60,847 nt of DNA, taken from NCBI RefSeq assembly GCF_002553505.1, contig NZ_PDCP01000037.1, positions 1-60,847 on the forward strand, in the 5' to 3' direction. The stretch is from Mycolicibacterium agri. Its GTDB lineage: Bacteria > Actinomycetota > Actinomycetes > Mycobacteriales > Mycobacteriaceae. The translations under genes were made by a program, and so were the position numbers. Below are positions 50,202 through 59,184 of this stretch, piece by piece (position 1 is the stretch's first letter; each line of letters starts with the position of its first letter). Under the pieces are notes generated by a model. It was given only the letters and a program-made list of their open reading frames with translations, was not told the origin of the DNA and did not search any database.

Positions 50202-53200
50202 ATGGGAAGAGTGACGGAGACTCAGGCAACGCCAAAGGGCGTCGAAGTCAACGGCGGCCAGGGCCGATCCGATGTCGGCCATCCGGCGCGGAGAAACACG
50301 CCCAATCGCGCTGTTCGCGCAGGTCTGTCCAGTTATCGGCAGTCCGGGGCCGCGGAGCCGGATGTGGCTGTTCGCGTGAGGACCGCGAGAAGATCCGAAA
50401 AGATGTGCCTGCCGCCGATTCGTGGGCGCGCAGACGAACTGCAGGTGATCGGCGCACGGATTGCGGCGGTCGCTCACGGGCGCGGCGGCGTGCTGGTCAT
50501 CGAAGGTCCGCCGGGTATCGGAAAGAGCCGCCTGTTGACCGAATCGTCGTCGCTTGCGGAGCAGGCGGGCGTCCGGGCACTGTTCGGCGAGGCATTCGAA
50601 CACCAGCAGACGGTGCCGTTTTTCCCGCTCTTCATGGCAACCCTCCGCGCGGATCCCCCTGTTGGCGATGCGGAGGCACTGCGCCGTTTGGGCACGTCGA
50701 CCGATCTTGGCTATTGGGTGGTACGCGACTTGCAAGCCGCCATATTTGCGACGGCGTCTCGCACACCGTTGGCGATCTTCCTCGAGGACATCCACTGGGC
50801 CGATAACGCCACCTTGCTGGCGCTTCGGTCGTTGGCTGCCAGACGGCGGGATGCGCCGGTGCTGTGGGTGCTCACCACGCGCACCAATGTTGGAGGACTG
50901 GCCGTCCGCGAGACGCTGGCCGCGCTGCGAGGCAATGACGCCACGTTTCTGCGGTTGCCGCCCATGACACCGGCGGCGGTATCCGACACTGTGCGAGATG
51001 TGGTGCGAGCCAACGCTGATGTATCCCTGCTCAGCCTGGCGGACAAGGCGCGCGGCAATCCCTTCTTGCTGACGGAGCTCCTGCAAGGACTGCACGAGGA
51101 GGGTCGACTCGATGTCAGCGGCGGCTGTGCGGTCGTCACCGGAGACGTGTTGCCGCAACGGCTCACGCACACGATGCAGCAACGGCTCGACCAGCTCTCC
51201 ACTGCTGCGACCCAAGTCGTGCGGGTAGCCGCGGTGCTGCCTGACCGATTCACGGTCCGACTGCTCGCTGCGATGCTGGAACGCCGACCGGCGGCCCTGG
51301 TATCAGCGGTAGACGAGGCTGTCCGCGCCGACCTCTTCATCGAAGATGGTGATCAGATGAGGTTCCGCCACGATCTGCTGCGTGAAGCGACGCGGCAATC
51401 GCTGCCGCAGTCGCTGCGCCGAGCAATGGAGCGGCAATCGGCGACAGCCATGCTCGACATCGGGGCGCCAGCCGAGGCGGTTGCGACTCAGCTCGCCCGC
51501 AGCGCTGAGGTGGGGGACCGGGCCGCCATCGTCGCGCTCCGCGAAGCGGCACAGGCGGTGGCCAATGAGGATCCCTGCTCTGCAGCGGACTTGAGCAACC
51601 GCGCGCTGGAACTCCTGCCCTCGCAGGACCCTGGGCGTGGGCGGCTGGTGGCAGAAACGATCGTGCTACTCAACCGGGCCACGCGCTACGAGGAGGCGCT
51701 GCGGTTAGCCGAGACCACCGTGCCCGGCTCGGTGGCGCCTGAAGAGGAAGCCGAGATTCGCCTCCTCCTCAGGACCGCAATCACAGACACGGCAACACGG
51801 CACATCGAAGAAAACCGCCGCGCGCTCCGGTTGCCCAACCTCAGCGACGTCACCCGGGCACGGCATCGGTCATGGCTGGCATACAACCTGACGATGTACG
51901 GTCAACGCGGACACGACAGCACGGCCGCGGATGAGGCGGCGGCCGCCGCTGCAGACACCGGCGATCCTGAGTCGAGCATTTTGTCGGGCGTAGCGCGGGC
52001 CTATCTCGACTGCGCCGGCGGCTACGCAGGTCGTGCCCTTCGCCGTGTTGAGGAACTTCAGGTCCTGACGGGCGAGTGTGAGGTGACCACTCAAAACCTC
52101 GCGGCATGCCATCTGGCAAACCTCCTCGCCGTGGTGGGTCGGTTGGAAGATGCCGCGGCGGTGATCGCAAGCGGCACAGCGAAATCCCAGAAGGAACACG
52201 ATGGTATGGCGCTCCACATCTGGGCTTTGATGGCCGGGTTGATGCAGGTCGCTGCGGGCCGGTTGTCGGTGGGGCGCAACATCACTGAGCACCTGCCAAA
52301 GCCAGAGCCAACAGGAACGACCTTGGTGAGTGCGATGCGGATGTTCACCCTGGCGGAGGTGGCAGCGCGGACCGACGACCGAAATTTGTTGACAGCGATG
52401 CTGAGCGAGGCACGCGATGCATGCTCAAGTGGCGCGCCGACCGTGCGTCGGGGGGCGGCACGCGTGCTCGGACTGGCGGCGTGGCGGCGAAACGCTGTCG
52501 GTGAAGCCGTCCGTTGGCTTGACGGCGATTTCTCGCTACTCACGACACCGTTCTTGCCGATGGTCTTGGACCATTTGACCCTGACCGCTCGGGTGGCGTC
52601 ATCGACTGGTGACGCAGGCCTGCGAGCCCGTCTCGCGGACGCTATTGACGCGCTTGAAGGTGAGCGGCCTGGCGTTGCGCTATTTGGCGCAGTGGCCCGA
52701 CGTGCCCGCGGGATACTCGAGCGTGATGCCGAGGTCTTGGTGGCGGCCGCGGGGTTGCTTCGCTCGTCGGAGCGGCCGCTTCTGTACGCCGGCGCCGCCG
52801 AGGACGCCGGTGTCGAGTTGAGTCGCGCACGGCGCAACGCTGAAGCGGTTGACCAGCTCAATGCGGCGTTCGACACCTACAGCGAGTGTGGGGCCAGCGC
52901 CGATGCCCGTCGGGTCGGCCGTACGCTGCGTCGATTGGGCGTGACGCGGCGTGTCGTCACTCACCCGCACGCAAGGACCGGCTGGGACAGCCTTACCGTT
53001 TCCGAACTCGCGGTCGTCGAGTTGATCGCCGAAGGCGCGACGAATCGCTGCGTCGCGCAGCATCTGCACCTATCCCCACACACCGTAAAAACGCACTTGC
53101 GCAATGCCTTCGCAAAGCTCGGCATCACGTCTCGGACTCAACTGACGCAGCTCATGCGGCGCGCTGATGAGCGACAGCAACTTGGGTCCGATGATCCTAC

Positions 53201-53240
53201 GATGCGTAGAATGACGTGCACTGCAGCGGCAGTCCGGTAA
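50202..53240 (+). CDS. LuxR-family regulator with AAA ATPase (LAL type), tandem copy 1
   Basis: Large ATP-binding LuxR regulator of about 1012 residues. The AAA domain contains PIRGRADELQVI, Walker A VIEGPPGIGKSRLLTE and Walker B IFLEDIHWADNATLLAL. A long helical-repeat (TPR-like) region follows, then a C-terminal LuxR helix-turn-helix (LTVSELAVVELIAEGATNRCVAQHLHLSPHTVKTHLRNA-type). The start is uncertain. ATG 50202 lies downstream of the putative promoter, GTG 50211 is possible, and ATG 50405 sits just before the conserved PIRGRADE. The inducer is unknown. The next gene follows after 18 bp. Confidence 0.85.
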   Translation: MGRVTETQATPKGVEVNGGQGRSDVGHPARRNTPNRAVRAGLSSYRQSGAAEPDVAVRVRTARRSEKMCLPPIRGRADELQVIGARIAAVAHGRGGVLVIEGPPGIGKSRLLTESSSLAEQAGVRALFGEAFEHQQTVPFFPLFMATLRADPPVGDAEALRRLGTSTDLGYWVVRDLQAAIFATASRTPLAIFLEDIHWADNATLLALRSLAARRRDAPVLWVLTTRTNVGGLAVRETLAALRGNDATFLRLPPMTPAAVSDTVRDVVRANADVSLLSLADKARGNPFLLTELLQGLHEEGRLDVSGGCAVVTGDVLPQRLTHTMQQRLDQLSTAATQVVRVAAVLPDRFTVRLLAAMLERRPAALVSAVDEAVRADLFIEDGDQMRFRHDLLREATRQSLPQSLRRAMERQSATAMLDIGAPAEAVATQLARSAEVGDRAAIVALREAAQAVANEDPCSAADLSNRALELLPSQDPGRGRLVAETIVLLNRATRYEEALRLAETTVPGSVAPEEEAEIRLLLRTAITDTATRHIEENRRALRLPNLSDVTRARHRSWLAYNLTMYGQRGHDSTAADEAAAAAADTGDPESSILSGVARAYLDCAGGYAGRALRRVEELQVLTGECEVTTQNLAACHLANLLAVVGRLEDAAAVIASGTAKSQKEHDGMALHIWALMAGLMQVAAGRLSVGRNITEHLPKPEPTGTTLVSAMRMFTLAEVAARTDDRNLLTAMLSEARDACSSGAPTVRRGAARVLGLAAWRRNAVGEAVRWLDGDFSLLTTPFLPMVLDHLTLTARVASSTGDAGLRARLADAIDALEGERPGVALFGAVARRARGILERDAEVLVAAAGLLRSSERPLLYAGAAEDAGVELSRARRNAEAVDQLNAAFDTYSECGASADARRVGRTLRRLGVTRRVVTHPHARTGWDSLTVSELAVVELIAEGATNRCVAQHLHLSPHTVKTHLRNAFAKLGITSRTQLTQLMRRADERQQLGSDDPTMRRMTCTAAAVR

Positions 53241-53258
53241 ATACAGACGGGACACCCG

Positions 53259-56069
53259 GTGGGGTCATCAACCGGCCTATTCGACATCGGCGGCCAAGGC
53301 CTGGTCACGCCGCCAATTCGGGGGCGGGCCGACGAGTTGGAACTGATCAGCGGAGTAGTGACCGCTGTGGGCCAGGGCCGCGGCGGCGTGCTGGTCATCG
53401 AAGGGCCGCCCGGCATCGGCAAGAGTCGACTGCTGACCGAGGTGTTGGCGCTGGCTGACAAGTGCGGGGTACGCACCCTGTTCGGGGAGGCGTTCGAGTA
53501 TCAGCAGACGGTGCCGTTCTTCTCGCTGTTCATGGCGACTCTCAACGCCGATCCACCGGTCGGAGACGCCGAGGCGCTGCGCCAACTGGGCGGGTCGGCC
53601 GATCTGCGCTACTGGGTGGTGCACGATTTGGCCGACGCGATACATGCCGCGGCCGCGCAGAACCCGTTGGCGATCGTGTTGGAGGACATTCACTGGGCCG
53701 ACAACGGCACGCTGTTGGCGCTGCGGTCGCTGACCACCGCACGGCCGGATGCGGCGGTGTTGTGGATATTGACTGCCCGCACAGGGGTGGGCGGACCCGC
53801 GGCCCAAGAGACGTTGTCGGTACTGCAACGCGCGAATGCCACATTCTTGCGGTTGGGGGCCATCACAGCCGATGCGGTCGCCGACATGGTGTGCGACGCC
53901 GTGCGAGCGAAAGCCGATGCATCCCTGCTGAATTTGGCCGCCAAAGCGCACGGAAATCCGTTCTTGGTCAGTGAGCTTGTCGGCGGGCTCGGCGAAGAGC
54001 ACCGACTGAACGTCAGCGACGGGCGCGCGGTGGCCACCGGAAACGGTTTGCCGCGGCGGCTGGGCGCCAGCATGCAGCAACGCCTTGACCTGCTGTCTGA
54101 GAGTACTGCCGAGGTGGTCCGGGTGGCCGCGGTGTTGCCGGACCGGTTCTCGGCCGGCTTGCTGGCCGCAATGCTGGAACGATCACCGACGTCGTTGCTG
54201 TCGGCGCTCGAGGAGGCGGTACGCGCGGATCTGTTCATCGAAGACGGTGAGCGGCTGAGGTTTCGGCACGATCTACTGCGTGAGGCCACCCGGCAGTCAT
54301 TGCCGCGGTCGTTGCGGCGGGCAATGGAGCGCCAGTCGGCCTCGGTCATGCTGGCGATGGGCGCGGCGCCCGCCGAGGTCGCCACCCAGCTGGCACGCAG
54401 CGCCGAGCCCGGAGACATGGAAGCAGTCGATGCGCTGCGCCGGGCCGCCCAATCGGTGGGTCGCAGCGACGCCAACGCTGCCGCGGACCTGAGCAAGCGC
54501 ACATTGGATTTACTGCCCGCCGAGCACCGTGACCACGGGTCATTGGTCGCCGAGACGGTGGAGTGGCTCAACCGGGCCGGCCGCTATGGGGAAGCGGAAG
54601 AATTGGGCGTCGTGGCGCTTGCGCAGGCGTCCTCACCGGAAGTCGAGGCCGAGATCCGCCTCCGGCTTCGGACGCATACCAAGCACAGCTCGCCGCAGCG
54701 GGTGGAGGAGAACCGCCGAGCGCTGCGGTTGAGCGGGATCAGTGAGGTCACCCGCGCACGGCACCTGGCGTGGTTGGCCTACAACCTTGTATTGCAGGAC
54801 AAAAGCGGGGACTGGCGGATCGCAGCCGACGAAGCTGCGGCCGCTGCGGCGGCCACCGGTGATCTCGAGGCCGCCATCATCGCCGAGGTGACCCACGCTT
54901 TGCTCGATTCTGGTGAGGGGTACGCGGCCCGCGCACTTGGCCGCCTCGATGAGGTCCGCTCTATCGCGTACACGAATGAAACGGCGTTGGCACACGCCTA
55001 TGCCGGGATGTTCCACGCGACCATGCTGGCGGTGGTCGGCCGACTGGACGAGGCGACCGCCCGGATCTCCGAAGGCATTGAGCAAGCTGGCCGGGAAGGC
55101 AACTCGATGGCCCTCGCTACTTGGGTCGTCCACAGTGGCTGGGTCCACCTCGCCGCGGGCCGGCTGTCGGCCGCACTCGACGCGGCCAATTCTCTGCCAC
55201 CTCCGCAGCCGACGGGCGCTACTGAGCAGGACGTACATCGCATGCTGATCCTCGCCGAGGTGGCGGCGCATACCGATGACCGGAGCTTGCTGCAGCAGAC
55301 GGCGAATGATGCACGCGATGCCCACCCCATCGGTTCACCTGGCCAACGTCGAGCGTGCGCGTACGTGCTGGCGCGGGCGGCGTGGTATCGCGGCGATGTT
55401 CATGAAGCAGCGCGCTGGCTCGCCGACATCAGCCTGCTGGGGACGCCTCTCTTCCCCCATGCATTGGTCCGGCTGGTCTTGGGTGCGCGGGTGGCCTCGG
55501 CCGCGGGCGATGCCGGCTTGCGCGCGCGGGTCCTTCAAGCCGCTGAAGTGCTTGAGCGTGAGAGGCCTGCGGTGCCCCTGTTGACGGCGGTGGCGGCGCA
55601 TGCCCGGGGGATCCTCGAACACGATGTCGAGGCGCTGGTGGCTGTTGCAGAGTCGCTTCACACTGGTTCGCGGCCGCTTCTTTACGCCAACGCTGCGGAG
55701 GACGCGGCCGGCGAGCTGAGTCGCGGACAGCGCAGCGCTGAGGCGCTTGACCACCTCAATGCAGCGTTCGACACCTACATCGAGTATGGGGCGACCTCGG
55801 ATGCACGCCGGGTTGGGCGCACGTTGCGTCGACTGGGCGTGGAGCGGCGCATAGTCCCCCAATCACGAGCGAAGACGGGCTGGGACAGCCTCACCGATTC
55901 CGAGTTGAAGGTGGTCAACCTGATTGCACAGGGCGCGACCAACCGTGGCGTTGCGGAGCGATTGCACCTTTCCCCGCACACGGTCAAGACCCATGTGCAC
56001 AACGCCTTCGCCAAGCTCGGCGTCACTTCTCGGGCTCAACTGTCACAGCTGATGCGCCGCTCGGATTGA
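53259..56069 (+). CDS. LuxR-family regulator with AAA ATPase (LAL type), tandem copy 2
   Basis: A 936-residue paralogue of the preceding protein, colinear over its full length. It shares PIRGRADELELI, VIEGPPGIGKSRLLTE, IVLEDIHWADNGTLLAL, FRHDLLREATRQSLP, and a C-terminal LuxR helix-turn-helix with LHLSPHTVKTHVHNAFAKLG. The start is GTG, about 20 residues before PIRGRADE. Tandem duplication with retained ATPase motifs suggests that both are functional, possibly as heteromers or with different inducers. The gene is probably co-transcribed with copy 1. Confidence 0.87.
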   Translation: MGSSTGLFDIGGQGLVTPPIRGRADELELISGVVTAVGQGRGGVLVIEGPPGIGKSRLLTEVLALADKCGVRTLFGEAFEYQQTVPFFSLFMATLNADPPVGDAEALRQLGGSADLRYWVVHDLADAIHAAAAQNPLAIVLEDIHWADNGTLLALRSLTTARPDAAVLWILTARTGVGGPAAQETLSVLQRANATFLRLGAITADAVADMVCDAVRAKADASLLNLAAKAHGNPFLVSELVGGLGEEHRLNVSDGRAVATGNGLPRRLGASMQQRLDLLSESTAEVVRVAAVLPDRFSAGLLAAMLERSPTSLLSALEEAVRADLFIEDGERLRFRHDLLREATRQSLPRSLRRAMERQSASVMLAMGAAPAEVATQLARSAEPGDMEAVDALRRAAQSVGRSDANAAADLSKRTLDLLPAEHRDHGSLVAETVEWLNRAGRYGEAEELGVVALAQASSPEVEAEIRLRLRTHTKHSSPQRVEENRRALRLSGISEVTRARHLAWLAYNLVLQDKSGDWRIAADEAAAAAAATGDLEAAIIAEVTHALLDSGEGYAARALGRLDEVRSIAYTNETALAHAYAGMFHATMLAVVGRLDEATARISEGIEQAGREGNSMALATWVVHSGWVHLAAGRLSAALDAANSLPPPQPTGATEQDVHRMLILAEVAAHTDDRSLLQQTANDARDAHPIGSPGQRRACAYVLARAAWYRGDVHEAARWLADISLLGTPLFPHALVRLVLGARVASAAGDAGLRARVLQAAEVLERERPAVPLLTAVAAHARGILEHDVEALVAVAESLHTGSRPLLYANAAEDAAGELSRGQRSAEALDHLNAAFDTYIEYGATSDARRVGRTLRRLGVERRIVPQSRAKTGWDSLTDSELKVVNLIAQGATNRGVAERLHLSPHTVKTHVHNAFAKLGVTSRAQLSQLMRRSD

Positions 56070-56311
56070 CCAGCTCGTCAATGCCGAGACAACTAGGTAT
56101 ACCCCGGCACTGCGTTAAAGATCACCCTGTGGGCGATGGTGATGGCAATCCCCCCGTGCCAGCGTTAGTCCTTGAACTCTGATCGCTGCACCGAGCAGCA
56201 ACGACACAGGGGGATTGAAAACGACGATGACAGTGTCGGCAACGCGACGCGCGATGTTTCGGCATCAAACGGTGCGTGTTGGTGTGATCATCTGCTCCCA
56301 AGCCCAGATGA

Positions 56312-56350
56312 GTCTCACTTTGAGACGCGTATTCGACTCATGTTGAGACG
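56312..56350 (+). promoter_or_regulatory. GTCTCA-type operator pair, copy 2
   Basis: Palindrome GTCTCACTTTGAGAC (56312-56326) plus CTCATGTTGAGACG (56337-56350); the TTGAGACG units are 23 bp apart. It lies in the 352-bp gap 56070-56421, which also holds a repeated leader (CGACACAG..GATTGAAA at 56202-56220 and 56401-56419). Confidence 0.65.
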
Positions 56351-56371
56351 TTCATTGCCAGCGCGCGGGGG

Positions 56372-56377
56372 TGTCAT
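56372..56377 (+). promoter_or_regulatory. putative -10 box before the 28-residue peptide gene
   Basis: TGTCAT followed by AGGT, 29 bp after the start of the second TTGAGACG, the same spacing as copy 1. It lies 45 bp before the peptide ATG. Confidence 0.42.
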
Positions 56378-56421
56378 AGGTGTAGCGGCCAATGCGCCAG
56401 CGACACAGAGAGATTGAAACC

Positions 56422-56508
56422 ATGTTGAGCACGATTTTGGGAATGTTGATGATGATCCCGGTGTTGATCGGGGTCAGCGGGTACGTCTTGGTGACTCGAC
56501 GGCCATGA
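56422..56508 (+). CDS. 28-residue hydrophobic leader/membrane peptide
   Basis: Short ORF starting MLSTILGMLMMIPVLIG, almost entirely hydrophobic through residue 24, ending in TRRP, so a single membrane helix with a positive C-terminus. The AGAGAGATTGAAACC leader carries a purine-rich ribosome-binding stretch. The stop codon overlaps the start of the MalT-like regulator (ATGA). It may couple translation, act as a leader peptide, or be a membrane partner of the regulator. These roles are inferred. Confidence 0.6.
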   Translation: MLSTILGMLMMIPVLIGVSGYVLVTRRP

Positions 56509-58979
56509 GCATGCCAACCGGACAGCGCCAGAGTGCTCTTGCAGCAATCGCCCAGAACGCATCTGATTCAATGATCTCGCCGCGATCGCCGCGCCTAACG
56601 AAACCTCGTGGGTGGGCAGAGCACATCGGTGAAGCCGAGAAGCCCGCCGGCACGCAGCACGCGCCAACCTCGGGTGTCCGCGCCTGGACGCTTGACTCGA
56701 CCGATTCGCGGAGTTCGGAGATGATCGCCTCAGACGACCGCAGCGACAACGAGCGGGCCGTCCTGCTCGCCACGAAACTGCACATTCCGGCCATCGGCGG
56801 CGAACTCGTCACGAGGTCTGCGCTGCTGGATGTGCTGTCAGCGGGCCGCTTTGGCAAGCTGACCCTGCTCAGTGCACCCGTGGGATGGGGCAAGACAACG
56901 TTACTGGCGCAGTGGGCTTCCGGTGAGGACGAAGACCATCGCTTCGCCTGGCTGTCCCTGGACTCTTCCGACAACGATCCGGTGTGGTTCTGGATGTACG
57001 TTGTCGCGGCGCTGCAGACGGTCAGTCCCGGAGTGGGCGCTCGCGCCGTAGAGCTACTCCGGATGGCGGCCGACCCGGTGCAGGTTGTTTTGCCAACCCT
57101 GCTGAACGATCTGGACTCGATCGGTCGTCCGATCGTCTTGATACTCGATGACTACCACGTGGTGGTGAATCGAGCGGTTCACGAGCAGATGGCGTTCGTC
57201 ATCGGCCGACTACCACCGAATCTTCGCGTGGTGTTCGCCACCAGATCGGACCCGATCTTGCCGCTCGCTCGGCTGCGCGCGAGTGGTGATCTTGTCGAAA
57301 TGCGCAGCGAAGACTTACGTTTCGGTGTTTCTGAAGCGGGCCATCTGCTCAACGATGTGTTCGGATTGGAGCTGAGTGAAGCCGACGTGGCGCTTTTGCA
57401 CCAACGCACCGAAGGGTGGGCTGCGGGTCTCTACCTAGCCGCCCTCTCGCTTACCGGGCGCCCTGATGTCGCAGCGTTTATCCGGACATTCGCAGGTGAT
57501 AACCGGCATATCGTCGACTATCTGATGGCCGAGGTGCTGGACCGTCAGTCCCCGCAAATTCGTCGCTTCCTGCTGCATACTTCGGTTTTGCCCCGATTCA
57601 GTGGCGCATTGTGCGATGCGGTGCTGCAGGATTGCGATTCAGCATCGGTCTTGGCGGAAATGGAGCGCGAAAACCTGTTCGTGGTGCCGCTGGACATGTC
57701 GCGGAATTGGTATCGGTATCACCATCTGTTCGGCGAACTGCTACGTGCGGAGTTGCATCGCAGCGAGCCCGAACTCGTCGCGGGTCTGCACCAACGAGCC
57801 GCGGCGTGGTTCGAGGGCGAGGGACTCCCCGACGAGGCGATACGCCATTTGATCGACGCCGGCGACATCGAGAAGAGTGCCGATCTCATTGCGGCGGACT
57901 GGTACAACGAGGTCAACGGGGGCGGGCTGTCCACCGTCTCGGGTTGGCTCGATCTTCTACCTGACGAAGCGGTTGCAGCCGATCCGCGGCTGAGCACCAT
58001 CCGGGCCTGGATCGCGTTGAACCTGGGCGAATTCGAGACCGCGCGGTCATGGATCGAGATGGTCGAATCCACGGGTGCGGATGACACCGTCCAATCCGAT
58101 TGCATCAGTATTCAGCTGATGGCACTGCGGTTGGTCTATGCGTTCAAGACGGGTGATGCCAATACGGCGGTCGAGCTGGCTCGCCGAGCGATTGACCTCG
58201 ACTTCGCTGAGGCGCCGCAGGCCCGGTCGGCCGCACGCGTGACTTATGGTGCCGCACTGTATTTCGCCGGCAGCATCGACGAGGCCCGCGCTGCGCTTCA
58301 GCAGGCGGTGCACCTGACGGAGCAGCTGGGCGATCGGCGCCACCGCATCTACGCGCTGGGGTATCTCGCACTGATCGCCGCCGAAGCCGGCCAGCTCGAA
58401 ACCGCCGAGCGCGAGATTCGCCGCGCAACGGGCGTCGGCACCGACCCGACCGGCTCCGAGCACTTCATCGACGCGGCAGTGGCACTGGCGGTGGCCATCG
58501 TTCTCGACGTCCGCGGCGACAGTGCCGCTGCTGCGGACGCAGCCGCGCTGGCGGTCGGGTTAGCCCGAAAGAGTGCGGGGATTCTCGAACTCGCCAAGGC
58601 GCTGTCGATCAGAGCAAAGATCCTCACCGACCTCGGTGACGCCGAGACGGCGCTGGCCAATCGAGATGAGGCCAACGCGTTGCTTCGCGGCTGTGCGGAC
58701 GTGGCTATACCGCGAACGGTGGAGTCACGGGCTGGCCAGGGCGGCGGCGTAGCGGTGACCGCGCGGAACGACCCTTGGGCTGTGCCTGAGGAGCTGACAT
58801 CGAAAGAACTCGAGGTGCTTGGCCTATTGGCAACCCGGTTGTCGCGCAGGGAGATCGGCCAACGGCTCTACGTCTCGCTCAACACGGTGAAGACCCATCA
58901 ACGCGCCCTGTACCGCAAACTCGGGGTCGACAGCCGCAATGCTGCGGTCGCCCGCGCCCGCGAACTCGGCCTGCTCTGA
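56505..58979 (+). CDS. MalT-like LuxR-family ATP-dependent regulator
   Basis: STAND/LAL regulator of 824 residues. A weakly conserved ~75-residue N-terminus is followed by LLATKLHIPAIGGELVTRSALLD (typical MalT/AcoK start), Walker A LLSAPVGWGKTTLLAQW, Walker B IVLILDDYHVV and ATRSDPILPLARLRASGDLVE. A TPR-like repeat region follows, then a C-terminal LuxR helix-turn-helix (ELTSKELEVLGLLATRLSRREIGQRL...NTVKTHQRALYRKLGV). The ATG overlaps the peptide gene; an internal ATG (MIASDDRSDN) near 56719 is another possible start. The inducer is unknown. Confidence 0.88.
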   Translation: MSMPTGQRQSALAAIAQNASDSMISPRSPRLTKPRGWAEHIGEAEKPAGTQHAPTSGVRAWTLDSTDSRSSEMIASDDRSDNERAVLLATKLHIPAIGGELVTRSALLDVLSAGRFGKLTLLSAPVGWGKTTLLAQWASGEDEDHRFAWLSLDSSDNDPVWFWMYVVAALQTVSPGVGARAVELLRMAADPVQVVLPTLLNDLDSIGRPIVLILDDYHVVVNRAVHEQMAFVIGRLPPNLRVVFATRSDPILPLARLRASGDLVEMRSEDLRFGVSEAGHLLNDVFGLELSEADVALLHQRTEGWAAGLYLAALSLTGRPDVAAFIRTFAGDNRHIVDYLMAEVLDRQSPQIRRFLLHTSVLPRFSGALCDAVLQDCDSASVLAEMERENLFVVPLDMSRNWYRYHHLFGELLRAELHRSEPELVAGLHQRAAAWFEGEGLPDEAIRHLIDAGDIEKSADLIAADWYNEVNGGGLSTVSGWLDLLPDEAVAADPRLSTIRAWIALNLGEFETARSWIEMVESTGADDTVQSDCISIQLMALRLVYAFKTGDANTAVELARRAIDLDFAEAPQARSAARVTYGAALYFAGSIDEARAALQQAVHLTEQLGDRRHRIYALGYLALIAAEAGQLETAEREIRRATGVGTDPTGSEHFIDAAVALAVAIVLDVRGDSAAAADAAALAVGLARKSAGILELAKALSIRAKILTDLGDAETALANRDEANALLRGCADVAIPRTVESRAGQGGGVAVTARNDPWAVPEELTSKELEVLGLLATRLSRREIGQRLYVSLNTVKTHQRALYRKLGVDSRNAAVARARELGLL

Positions 58980-59036
58980 TCGACACAGCACGCCCCATCG
59001 GGATCGCTCTCACATCACATGGCGAATGTGGCGCAA

Positions 59037-59078
59037 TCACCCGGGTGAATGAGAGGCAAGGGTGATGACGATTCACCT
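59037..59078 (+). promoter_or_regulatory. bipartite control element, site 6 (toward nine-Cys protein B)
   Basis: Palindrome TCACCCGGGTGA (59037-59048), an 11-bp spacer, then GGGTGATGACGATTCACCT (59060-59078). An inverted repeat ACAGAC-ggaa-GTCTGT (59081-59096) follows directly. The gene start is 107 bp further on. Confidence 0.75.
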
Positions 59079-59184
59079 CGACAGACGGAAGTCTGTTGGT
59101 AGCCGGCTAACGGTCATCGTTTGCACACGGCAGTGAGCACGTCGCTCCCACGACTGTTCATCAGGTCGGGAAAGGGGATAGGAC

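Noticed and set aside
56227..56343. 38-codon ORF beginning MTVSATRRAM before the operator
   Set aside because: It runs through the GTCTCA operator, has no hydrophobic or family-like pattern, and is more likely part of a duplicated leader.
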